Positions 1 through 5,302 of a DNA stretch of 7,987 nt are shown here, in pieces. The stretch spans positions 63,931 to 71,917 of the forward strand of contig DHIZ01000216.1 in NCBI GenBank assembly GCA_002404055.1, given 5' to 3'. This DNA comes from Chloroflexi bacterium UBA4733 (lineage in GTDB: Bacteria > Chloroflexota > UBA4733). The position numbers and the translations under genes were made by a program. The notes beneath the pieces are model-generated. The model had not been told where the DNA came from. It saw only the letters and a program-made list of their open reading frames with translations, and did no database searches. Each line of letters begins with the position of its first letter. Position 1 is the stretch's first letter.

Positions 1-22
1 GGCACGGGGACCTGCCCCTACG
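1..22. repeat. Edge fragment of a GC-rich palindromic intergenic repeat
   Basis: Four G (6-9) and four C (15-18) flank a 5-nt loop. On the minus strand this reads GTAGGGGCAGGTCCCCGTGC, which resembles a repeat I recall from intergenic DNA of Chloroflexota and cyanobacteria. The window cuts the element, so its full extent is unknown. Positions 23-65 hold nothing I can identify. Confidence 0.35.
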
Positions 23-65
23 GACGCGCCTACAATCCCCGTTTTATTCGTCAACCTTCATAAAG

Positions 66-79
66 GGCGGGCGTCCGCC
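66..79 (-). terminator. Weak candidate terminator hairpin after the 587-residue membrane protein gene
   Basis: GGCGG (66-70) and CCGCC (75-79) form a 5-bp stem with a 4-nt loop. The stem touches the stop codon of the minus-strand gene. Read on the minus strand it is followed by CTTTATG, a short and poor T run. The position fits an intrinsic terminator but the stem is short and partly inside the gene, so support is weak. Confidence 0.28.
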
Positions 80-1842
80 TAACGTTCGCTGCGGTAGCGG
101 TAGATTGTCGGACCATCTGGACCGAGCACCAGTAACGTCTGCGTACCCTCCTGCGAGGGGCCCGCGGTTGTGAGTCGCGCAAGCAGCGCGGGTAGGTCGC
201 GCTGTGCTACCCGCACGTCATCAAGCAGCCATCCGGCCACTTCGATCTGCAGACTGGAATCCTGCCGTAACGCTGCCAGCATTGCCTCAGCGCCGGGGGA
301 AACCAGTACTCGGATCCGCTGAGGAATGGGAGGCCCGGGTTCTATGCTGCTGTCGGTGCGCAAGATCAGCCCGTGGTAGGCTGCCAGTAGCAGGGCAACG
401 AGGGCGGCGCTGAACTCCTTCAGCGCCGTGCTCAAGCCGTGCGCTCCGACGGGCACGCCGAGGAGCGCTCGGAAAGCGAACCAGAGTAAGGCGATCAGGA
501 AGCCGAAGGCGAAGAGCGTCCCTACGACGGCGATGAACCCCAGCAGCAACCGGCGTTCCTGCGCTCCGCGCTCCTGACGAACCAGCGTAGCCGCGCGCTG
601 CAAGCGCCACCAGCCACTGAACCAGGCAACCGCCCCGACCGCCCCAGCCGCGAGGCTCACGCTCAGGCGATCGCGCCACCAATCGGACCCCGATAACGAA
701 GGGGCACTGTTAATCAGGGCGTCCAGACCGAGCCACAGTACGGCGACGAAGGCGGATGCACTGACGCCCAGCCCCAATAAGGCCAGCAGCGCCAGTCCCG
801 GGCGGCGCGGCCAGGCAATGCCGGAAACACCACGCTCAGGCGCTGCTGGCTCGCCCTCCGCTGCCGGCGCCGCGGGAACATCGCTGACGTAGCGTGCCTG
901 CTGTCGCACCGTCAACCAGTGGTAGGCCCACGTACCGGCGGCGACCAGTAAGGGCGGGAGCACGCTGCCCAGGAATGCCCAGGTGGCTTCCAACGGTTGA
1001 TAGCCGAAGAGGCGGCGCAGCAGTTCGTAGAGTCCATCCACGCCCGTCCCGATCGTGGTTGGCACGGCGATAAGCAGCACGAGGTACAGGTAGATGACCC
1101 GCAGCAGTCGCCGCCCGCCGCGCGCCAGGTCGTACTGCCACACGAGTGCCCAGATCGTGCCGCCGGCCAGCACCCAGGCGGCGATCGCGCCCCAAATAGT
1201 CCAGAGGTTCTGCCCGGCAACGACGAGGAGTTCCGTCTGCCCGGCGGACAGCAGGTCCCCAACGATCTGGCGAATGGCCTGGTCCAGGCCGATGAGCAAG
1301 AAGACCAGCGCCGTGCCCGTCAGCACGTACACGGCCAGGTCATGGGCATCGTCCACGCCGGCTGTGCTGTTCCGACTTGCAAAGCGCTGGTGGTCAACAG
1401 GGGTATGGACAGCCCAGGCTCCGCCGAATATGAGCAAACGCGCGGCGGCGCTGATGCCGGTGGCGATCAACGGTTGACGGGCGTCTGCGCCAGGCAAGGT
1501 GAGGATGACGCGCAGGAGCGTGTGCAGGGCGAACAGCGCCACCACCGCGCTGACGGCGAAGACGGCGGCCAGGTAAAGGCGTCGCTGGCTTGCATCTCGC
1601 TCCTCCGGGTTTCGGGCGAGGCTGCGCTCGGCTACGAGCCAGTGCCCGAGCCATACCGGCAAGCCGACGACCAGTTCGGCCAGATAGGAGCTGGCAACGC
1701 TGCGCTCATCGCCGAGCAACGTGCTAGAGTGGAGCACGAGGGTAGAGACAACCAGTGCCAGCAGACCGGCGGCAGCGGAGATGGTCACCAACAGCCCGGC
1801 CAGGGCCAGCAGATAGGTGTAGGTGCGTCGTGTGGTTGTCAT
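79..1842 (-). CDS. DUF5671-like polytopic membrane protein with six two-helix repeats
   Basis: A 587-residue integral membrane protein of unknown function. About twelve hydrophobic helices lie near residues 11-37, 50-70, 88-110, 124-145, 168-190, 208-233, 247-268, 285-309, 348-375, 392-412, 431-460 and 473-494. They fall into six pairs. The second helix of most pairs ends in an aromatic patch followed by charge: VWLGHWLVAER, IWALVWQYDLAR, TWAYHWLTVRQQ, AWFSGWWRLQR, and weaker AAYHGLILR. This suggests an internally duplicated unit like the DUF5671 domains of Chloroflexota proteins (family name from memory, not searched). A proline/alanine-rich linker near 321-340 divides the protein. The last 80 or so residues (from about 505) are soluble and probably cytoplasmic. 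The ATG has GGAGG (1849-1853 on the plus strand) 6 nt upstream. It follows the NTF2-like gene after a 42-nt gap, so the two are probably co-transcribed. I see no catalytic motif or transporter signature. Confidence 0.8.
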   Translation of the reverse strand: MTTTRRTYTYLLALAGLLVTISAAAGLLALVVSTLVLHSSTLLGDERSVASSYLAELVVGLPVWLGHWLVAERSLARNPEERDASQRRLYLAAVFAVSAVVALFALHTLLRVILTLPGADARQPLIATGISAAARLLIFGGAWAVHTPVDHQRFASRNSTAGVDDAHDLAVYVLTGTALVFLLIGLDQAIRQIVGDLLSAGQTELLVVAGQNLWTIWGAIAAWVLAGGTIWALVWQYDLARGGRRLLRVIYLYLVLLIAVPTTIGTGVDGLYELLRRLFGYQPLEATWAFLGSVLPPLLVAAGTWAYHWLTVRQQARYVSDVPAAPAAEGEPAAPERGVSGIAWPRRPGLALLALLGLGVSASAFVAVLWLGLDALINSAPSLSGSDWWRDRLSVSLAAGAVGAVAWFSGWWRLQRAATLVRQERGAQERRLLLGFIAVVGTLFAFGFLIALLWFAFRALLGVPVGAHGLSTALKEFSAALVALLLAAYHGLILRTDSSIEPGPPIPQRIRVLVSPGAEAMLAALRQDSSLQIEVAGWLLDDVRVAQRDLPALLARLTTAGPSQEGTQTLLVLGPDGPTIYRYRSER

Positions 1843-1884
1843 GTGCTTCCTCCCCTGTCATCGCTACCTGCGTCCCCAAGGGCG

Positions 1885-2325
1885 TCACCCAAAGAGGTAG
1901 GGTGGCCCCGTGACCAGCCAATGCCCCTGCCGGAGCAAGAGGGTGAACGTCTGTTGGGACGAGTGATCGCCTGCTCCCAGCAAGGTGGACGTGAAGGTCG
2001 AGATCTCCACGGTGACCGTCGCCTGGTCGGTCGTGACCGTGGTGCGCAGCAGCGTCACGCGATGCGGCTGCTGGTTCCAGTGATCGAACGCCTGGTGATA
2101 GCGCTCACGGGTCATTGTGGGCTGATCGAATGCCGCCATGGCGTAGGCGTCGTCAACCTGCCCATCCTGTAGCAGACGGAGGTAGGTGGCGACGGTGGCT
2201 TGCGGGCTGCCGGCCGGAAACGTTGTCGGCGTTCGGTGGGCAGTGACGAGGGCGACAAGAACCCCCGCCAGCAAGAGCACAACCGTGCCGATGAGCATGA
2301 CCAGCATCGAGCGTTGCATTCGCAT
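1885..2325 (-). CDS. Membrane-anchored NTF2/DUF4878-like small protein
   Basis: A 146-residue protein when started at the ATG at 2325. Residues 8-29 form one hydrophobic helix after a basic N-terminus (RMQR), so it is probably an N-in single-pass anchor with the rest outside the cytoplasm. There is no lipobox cysteine. The exported part begins SPQATVATYLRLLQDGQVDDAYAMA (near 40-64), the usual opening helix of NTF2-like and DUF4878 domains. It continues with three beta-rich segments and ends with GHWLVTGPPYLF, matching the terminal 'W-x-V/I' strand of that fold. The family assignment comes from pattern, not a search. A longer GTG start at 2334 is possible but lies inside the Shine-Dalgarno sequence. 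The gene precedes the 12-helix protein gene by about 40 nt, and the two products may act together at the membrane. No enzyme motif is seen; binding or structural roles are equally possible. Confidence 0.72.
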   Translation of the reverse strand: MRMQRSMLVMLIGTVVLLLAGVLVALVTAHRTPTTFPAGSPQATVATYLRLLQDGQVDDAYAMAAFDQPTMTRERYHQAFDHWNQQPHRVTLLRTTVTTDQATVTVEISTFTSTLLGAGDHSSQQTFTLLLRQGHWLVTGPPYLFG

Positions 2326-2333
2326 CCGTGTCA

Positions 2334-2339
2334 CCTCCT
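2334..2339 (-). promoter_or_regulatory. Shine-Dalgarno AGGAGG that decides the start of the NTF2-like gene
   Basis: On the minus strand the sequence is AGGAGGTGACACGGATG. The GTG that would give the longest reading frame (2334-2332) uses the last base of AGGAGG and so cannot be positioned by it. The ATG at 2325 lies 8 nt downstream, which is normal spacing. The annotated start was therefore moved three codons inward. Confidence 0.7.
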
Positions 2340-2350
2340 GAGATCATCAA

Positions 2351-2380
2351 GGTGCGGGTGATCCGTTATCGCTCCGCACC
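2351..2380 (-). promoter_or_regulatory. Inverted repeat in the 5' leader of the NTF2-like gene
   Basis: GGTGCGG (2351-2357) and CCGCACC (2374-2380) are perfect inverse complements separated by 16 nt, with one more G-T wobble possible. On the minus strand the hairpin ends 11 nt before AGGAGG. It could be an operator for a dimeric repressor or an RNA hairpin in the leader. It matches no riboswitch class I know. Confidence 0.35.
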
Positions 2381-2419
2381 TATACCGCTCGCCGTTCGTG
2401 TGAAGCGTCCGGTACGGCA

Positions 2420-2448
2420 GCTATCAAAGTGCGCCGCCAAACTGCCAA
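2420..2448 (-). promoter_or_regulatory. Candidate sigma-70-type promoter for the membrane unit
   Basis: On the minus strand TTGGCA (2448-2443) is separated by 17 nt from GATAGC (2425-2420). The -35 box matches TTGACA at five of six positions; the -10 box is poor. Transcription from here would include the 2351-2380 hairpin in the leader. This is a by-eye assignment with a real chance of being coincidental. Confidence 0.2.
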
Positions 2449-2583
2449 AAGCTGCCACGGCTCCTGTTGCCATCGTGATGGAACGCCCGCCGCGATCGCA
2501 CGGGCAGGGTAAGAAAGCGCGGGCGGACCCTGGTCAGTCCTGTAGCCGGGAATGTCAAGATGCGCGCCGCCGTCCGGCAGAGT

Positions 2584-2593
2584 AGCATATGCT
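2584..2593. promoter_or_regulatory. Perfect 10-bp palindrome AGCATATGCT upstream of the creatininase operon
   Basis: AGCATATGCT is self-complementary and lies about 110 nt upstream of the creatininase start, in a locally AT-richer patch. It could be an operator half or whole site, or simply chance. No second copy was noticed in the window. Confidence 0.2.
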
Positions 2594-2629
2594 GGAAAGG
2601 CGAAGAGCAATACAGTTTAGATAAGCCTA

Positions 2630-2649
2630 CCCGCGACCGCAGTCGCGGG
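2630..2649. repeat. GC-rich hairpin related to the GCGACTGAAGTCGC palindromes
   Basis: CCCGCGAC (2630-2637) and GTCGCGGG (2642-2649) form a perfect 8-bp stem around the tetraloop CGCA. The right arm of the element at 5239-5262 carries nearly the same hairpin, CCCGCGAC-TTCA-GTCGC, so these appear to be members of one dispersed palindrome family. It lies 52 nt upstream of the creatininase ATG and would be in the 5' leader of most plausible transcripts. Confidence 0.55.
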
Positions 2650-2701
2650 CCGAAACCGTATCGGGGCGAAGAGCCGGCGCACTGGAGGACAGGAGCAGCA
2701 G

Positions 2702-3538
2702 ATGCAGACGTATCGCTATGAGGAACTGAGCTGGCCGCAGGTGCGGGAGGCGGTGCAGCATGACCCGGTGATTGTCTTGCCGGTCGGCACGACCGAGCAG
2801 CACGGCCCCCATCTCCCGCTGATGACCGATTACCTCACGGCTGGGCGTATGGCCGAGGCGGCCGTGCGGAGCCTGGCGGAGCAAGCCGGGGACGGCGCCG
2901 CACCCGCGCTGGTGATGCACCCGGTGCCCTACTCCTTCAACGAGCACCACCTGGACTACCCCGGCACTATCGCCATCGACGCCCACACCATCATCGACTA
3001 CCTGGCCTGCATCGGGCGCAGTCTGGCCCACCACGGCTTCCGGCATATCGTCCTCTACAACGGGCACGGCAGCAACGCGCCCTTCATCGACATCGCCGCA
3101 CGCCTGATCAATAACCAGACCGAAGCGATCTGCGCCGCGCTGAGTTGGTGGTCGTTGCTCCATCCCGAGGACCTCAGTTGGCGGGAGTCGCCCTACCCCG
3201 GCGGCTTCTCCCACGCATGCGAGGCGGAAACGTCGCTGATCCTGCACCTGCAAGCCGATCTGGTCGATATGTCGAAGGCCGTGAAGACGATGGACGAAGT
3301 CCAGCGTTCGGAGCACATCTTCTGGGATCTGGCCAGGGGCGGTCCGGTCAACTTCCAGGAGTTCTTCAGTCGTAACTCCAGCACCGGCATCCAGGGCGAT
3401 CCCACGCTGGCCACGCCGGAAAAGGGTAAGCAGTTGGCCGACGCGGCGACACGGCACCTGGCAAACTTCCTCCTGGAGTTTCGTGGTCGCCAGATCCGGC
3501 CGCGCCGGGACTTTCATCGGAAGGAGAGCGAAGCATGA
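2702..3538 (+). CDS. Creatininase-family amidohydrolase
   Basis: A 278-residue protein of the creatininase/creatinine amidohydrolase family, which uses two divalent metal ions to hydrolyse amide bonds, often in small cyclic or formamide substrates. Family motifs are visible in order: VGTTEQHGPHLPL (28-40) supplying Glu32 and His34, Asp43 shortly after, LYNGHGSN (118-125) with His122, and HACEAETS (171-178) with Glu176. These fit the expected metal ligands. The C-terminal GIQGDPTLATPEKG (229-242) is also typical. The length is normal for the family. HAC replaces the HAG I expect at 171-173. The ATG follows AGGAG (2691-2695) with 6-nt spacing. The stop overlaps the start of the aminotransferase gene as ATGA, so the two are translationally coupled. 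The substrate cannot be read from sequence. True creatininase, a deformylase such as ArfB, and the mycofactocin peptidase MftE all share this fold, and no mycofactocin or F420 genes are adjacent. Confidence 0.92.
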   Translation: MQTYRYEELSWPQVREAVQHDPVIVLPVGTTEQHGPHLPLMTDYLTAGRMAEAAVRSLAEQAGDGAAPALVMHPVPYSFNEHHLDYPGTIAIDAHTIIDYLACIGRSLAHHGFRHIVLYNGHGSNAPFIDIAARLINNQTEAICAALSWWSLLHPEDLSWRESPYPGGFSHACEAETSLILHLQADLVDMSKAVKTMDEVQRSEHIFWDLARGGPVNFQEFFSRNSSTGIQGDPTLATPEKGKQLADAATRHLANFLLEFRGRQIRPRRDFHRKESEA

Positions 3539-4842
3539 CGGTTGTAACTGCAAGTGGCGTCGAGCGCCAGCAGCAACTGCTGGAGATCGCGGCCAACACG
3601 CTGGCCGGGGGCGGTCTGGGGTTGTTCCAACTGCCGCCTGAGGTCAACCTGGTGATCGCCTCCGGCTACGGCAGCCGGGTCACGGCGGTCGACGGCCGGG
3701 AGTACATCGACTACCACCTGGGTTCCGGGCCGGCGTTCCTGGGGCACGCGCACCCCAAGATCGTGGCGGCGGTCGAAGCGCAGGTGCGCAAGGGGTCGAC
3801 CTACTACTTCCTGAACGAGCCGGCGATTCGTCTTGCGGAGAAGCTGGTGACGGCCATCCCCTGCGGTGAGCGCGTGCATTACACCGGTTCCGGCACGGAG
3901 GCTACATTCTTTGCCTTGCGCGTGGCCCGCGCTTTCACCGGTCGCCAGAAGATACTCAAGTTCGAGGGCGGCTGGCACGGCATGCACGACTATGCCCTGT
4001 GGGGTACCGTGCCGGAGGGACCATCCCCCTACCCGCAGTCCAACCCTGATTCCGCCGGTATCCCGCCGGCCATCGCCGATCTGGTGCTGGTCGCCCCCTT
4101 CAACGACAGCGAGCGGGCGGTGGAGATCATCGACCGCAATGCCGGGGACCTGGCTGCCGTGATCGTGGAGCCCCTGCAACGCGTGCTGCTGCCGGAGCCG
4201 GGCTTCCTGGCCGCCATTCGCGATGCCTGTAGCCGCCACGGCATCGTGCTGATCTTCGACGAAGTGGTGACCGGCTTCCGCATCGCCTGGGGCGGGGCGC
4301 AGGAACGCTACGGCGTCGTCCCCGACATGGCCTGCTACGGCAAGGCCATCTCCGGCGGTTTCCCCATGGCGGCCATCGTCGGTCAGGCAGAAGTAATGTC
4401 ACCATTGGATGCCCGCCAGCGACCGCGGCAGGAGCTGGCCTGGGCCAGCGGCACCCTCAACGGCAACCCGATCAGCGCCTCCGCCGGTGTCGCCGCACTG
4501 GGCGTGCTGGAACAACCGGGTACCTATGACCACCTCCACGCCATCGGCAGCCGTCTCCGCGCCGGCATCAGCATGCTGGGCGACAAGCACGGCTACGTCG
4601 TCCAATGTCCCGGCGAGGATGCCGTCTTCGGCGTGCGCTTCACTGCGAAGCAGCCCCTGCGCAACTGGCAGGACTTACTTACAGCCGACAAGCCCCTCGG
4701 CTTCCGCTGGGCGATTGAACTGCTCAATCGCGGCATCCTGGTGAACCCCAACGAGAAGTTCTATCTCTCTACGGTCCACACGATGGAGGATATCGACCAG
4801 ACGCTGATCGCCGTAGACGAGGCGTTTGAAGCGTTGGAGTAA
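3535..4842 (+). CDS. Class III PLP-dependent aminotransferase (glutamate-1-semialdehyde aminomutase-like)
   Basis: A 435-residue, full-length fold-type I PLP enzyme of aminotransferase class III. Visible landmarks are the GSGTEAT phosphate-binding loop (118-124), GGWHGMHD (145-152), FDEVVTGFR (241-249) with Asp242 expected to contact the pyridine nitrogen, YGKAISGGFP (268-277) with Lys270 as the Schiff-base lysine, and SGTLNGNP (305-312). It most resembles the glutamate-1-semialdehyde 2,1-aminomutase branch and its many unassigned aminotransferase relatives. It is unlikely to be the haem-pathway HemL itself, because it is coupled to a creatininase-family gene and no tetrapyrrole genes are present. 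The start is ATG 3535, inside the ATGA overlap, with AAGGAG (3521-3526) 8 nt upstream. The expected role is transfer of an amino group from, or migration within, the product of the partner amidohydrolase; this is inference. A DUF4926 remnant begins 6 nt after its stop. Confidence 0.92.
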   Translation: MTVVTASGVERQQQLLEIAANTLAGGGLGLFQLPPEVNLVIASGYGSRVTAVDGREYIDYHLGSGPAFLGHAHPKIVAAVEAQVRKGSTYYFLNEPAIRLAEKLVTAIPCGERVHYTGSGTEATFFALRVARAFTGRQKILKFEGGWHGMHDYALWGTVPEGPSPYPQSNPDSAGIPPAIADLVLVAPFNDSERAVEIIDRNAGDLAAVIVEPLQRVLLPEPGFLAAIRDACSRHGIVLIFDEVVTGFRIAWGGAQERYGVVPDMACYGKAISGGFPMAAIVGQAEVMSPLDARQRPRQELAWASGTLNGNPISASAGVAALGVLEQPGTYDHLHAIGSRLRAGISMLGDKHGYVVQCPGEDAVFGVRFTAKQPLRNWQDLLTADKPLGFRWAIELLNRGILVNPNEKFYLSTVHTMEDIDQTLIAVDEAFEALE

Positions 4843-4848
4843 AAGGGA

Positions 4849-5073
4849 ATGATTCAGGAACTTAAGTTTGCCGTGCTCACGCAAGACATTCCCGAAAACG
4901 GACTGAAAGCCGACGATGTCGGTACTGTCGTTATGGTACACCAGTAAGGAGCCGGTTATGAGGTAGAGTTCACGGCATTTTCCGGGCTGACGCTTGCCGT
5001 TGTCACCGTTCCCGCTGATGCCGTTCGGGCAGTGAGAGAACGGGAGGTCGCACACGTGCGCGAGGTAGCGTAG
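4849..5073 (+). pseudogene. DUF4926 family protein interrupted by one in-frame TAA
   Basis: Reading from ATG 4849 gives MIQELKFAVLTQDIPENGLK and on through DDVGTVVMVHQ, then TAA at 4945-4947. The same frame continues with GAGYEVEFTAFSGLTLAVVT and PADAVRAVREREVAHVREVA to tandem TAG stops at 5071-5076. Both halves match what I know of DUF4926: an opening 'I-x-E-L-x-x-V-x-L-T-x-D-I-P-E-x-G-L-K-x-x-D-x-G-T-V', then 'Y-E-V-E-F' and 'T-L-A-V-V-T'. The total of about 74 codons is the usual length. DUF4926 proteins are small predicted beta-barrels of unknown function, sometimes encoded beside DUF6883 or toxin-like genes; neither is seen here. The stop replaces roughly one residue between the halves, with no frameshift, so the lesion looks recent. 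A sequencing error or recoding cannot be excluded. The GGG preceding the ATG is too close to be a good ribosome binding site. Confidence 0.8.
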
Positions 5074-5075
5074 TA

Positions 5076-5299
5076 GTGCATCCGGCAAGTTCGTCGCACA
5101 TCGGCGCCAAAGGTCCCGGCGACTGAAGTCGCGGGCTAACCTTGCCAATGGTCAGCCTGCGGCTGCCGGCACCTTCGCGGGCTGAGACGAGACACTCAGG
5201 GTGAGCGTCCAGTCCGCGAAGGCGGACTTCGCCCGCTGTAGCCCGCGACTTCAGTCGCCGGGCGTGCGGTGCGAACTGACCGGTCCTTATCGGATGCAC
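5076..5299. repeat. Nested inverted-repeat element filling a convergent intergenic gap
   Basis: GTGCATCCG (5076-5084) is repeated in inverse orientation at 5291-5299. Inside, the 24-bp perfect arms at 5115-5138 and 5239-5262 are about equally spaced from the outer ends (30 and 28 nt), and these spacers share only short matches such as GTTCG. Further in, CCTTCGCGG (5172-5180) pairs with CCGCGAAGG (5214-5222). The result is one element of about 224 bp with concentric palindromy and no coding capacity. It begins 2 nt after the DUF4926 stop and ends 3 nt before the stop of the acyl ligase fusion. Reading frames across it translate repeat sequence and should not be called genes. It may be a non-autonomous mobile element or a REP-like unit. 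It could also fold as a strong hairpin in transcripts from either side, but there is no T tract for an intrinsic terminator. Confidence 0.65.
5115..5262. repeat. Core 24-bp perfect inverted repeat, each arm itself palindromic
   Basis: The left arm (5115-5138) starts CCCGGCGACTGAAGTCGC and ends GGGCTA. The right arm (5239-5262) is its exact inverse complement, 100 nt away. Each arm contains GCGACT-GA-AGTCGC, or its complement with TC at the centre: a 6-bp stem with only 2 nt between the halves. Between the arms, GTCCGC (5212-5217) and GCGGAC (5222-5227) form another small hairpin around GAAG. Such GCGACTGAAGTCGC units are, from memory, common in Chloroflexota intergenic DNA. Confidence 0.85.
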
Positions 5300-5302
5300 A
5301 AC

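Larger units (their letters stand above)
2335..2701. other. Divergent intergenic region between the membrane unit and the creatininase operon
   Basis: This 367-nt stretch separates two transcription units pointing away from each other and must hold both promoters. It contains a leader hairpin (2351-2380), a possible minus-strand promoter (2420-2448), a 10-bp palindrome (2584-2593) and a GC-rich hairpin (2630-2649). For the plus strand, a weak -35-like TGGAAA (2594-2599) stands 17 nt before TTAGAT (2617-2622); neither matches consensus well. Short reading frames on both strands here lack convincing starts, domains or coding-like codon use. Confidence 0.5.

Noticed and set aside
997..2172. 391-codon plus-strand reading frame
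   Set aside because: It is antisense to two well-supported minus-strand membrane genes and spans their junction. The product is rich in Gln, Gly and Arg with no recognisable domain, as expected of a high-GC shadow frame.
2328..2610. Short reading frames on both strands in the divergent intergenic region (85 and 76 codons)
   Set aside because: They have no convincing ribosome sites, no domain, and codon use unlike neighbouring genes. The plus-strand one starts on the Shine-Dalgarno region of the opposite gene.
2627..3553. 308-codon minus-strand reading frame
   Set aside because: It lies opposite the creatininase gene, which has complete family motifs and a good ribosome site. The antisense product shows no domain.
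3514..4239. 241-codon minus-strand reading frame
   Set aside because: It is a shadow of the aminotransferase gene in the antisense direction, with no domain.
3535..4842. Assignment as hemL (haem biosynthesis)
   Set aside because: The fold and motifs are similar, but coupling to a creatininase-family gene and absence of tetrapyrrole genes make that name unsafe.
5239..5262. Right arm of the element as an intrinsic terminator for the fusion gene
   Set aside because: The hairpin is strong and well placed, but no T tract follows on the minus strand, so it does not meet the usual criteria.
5115..5262. CRISPR-like or tandem repeat array
   Set aside because: There are only two arms in inverted orientation with one spacer, not direct repeats with regular spacers.
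4675..5299. Minus-strand reading frames of 157 and 98 codons over the DUF4926 remnant and palindromic element
   Set aside because: They read antisense to the DUF4926 frame and through the inverted repeats. Such translations, with repeated RRLKSRA- and RDFSRRD-like strings, are typical artefacts of this repeat family.
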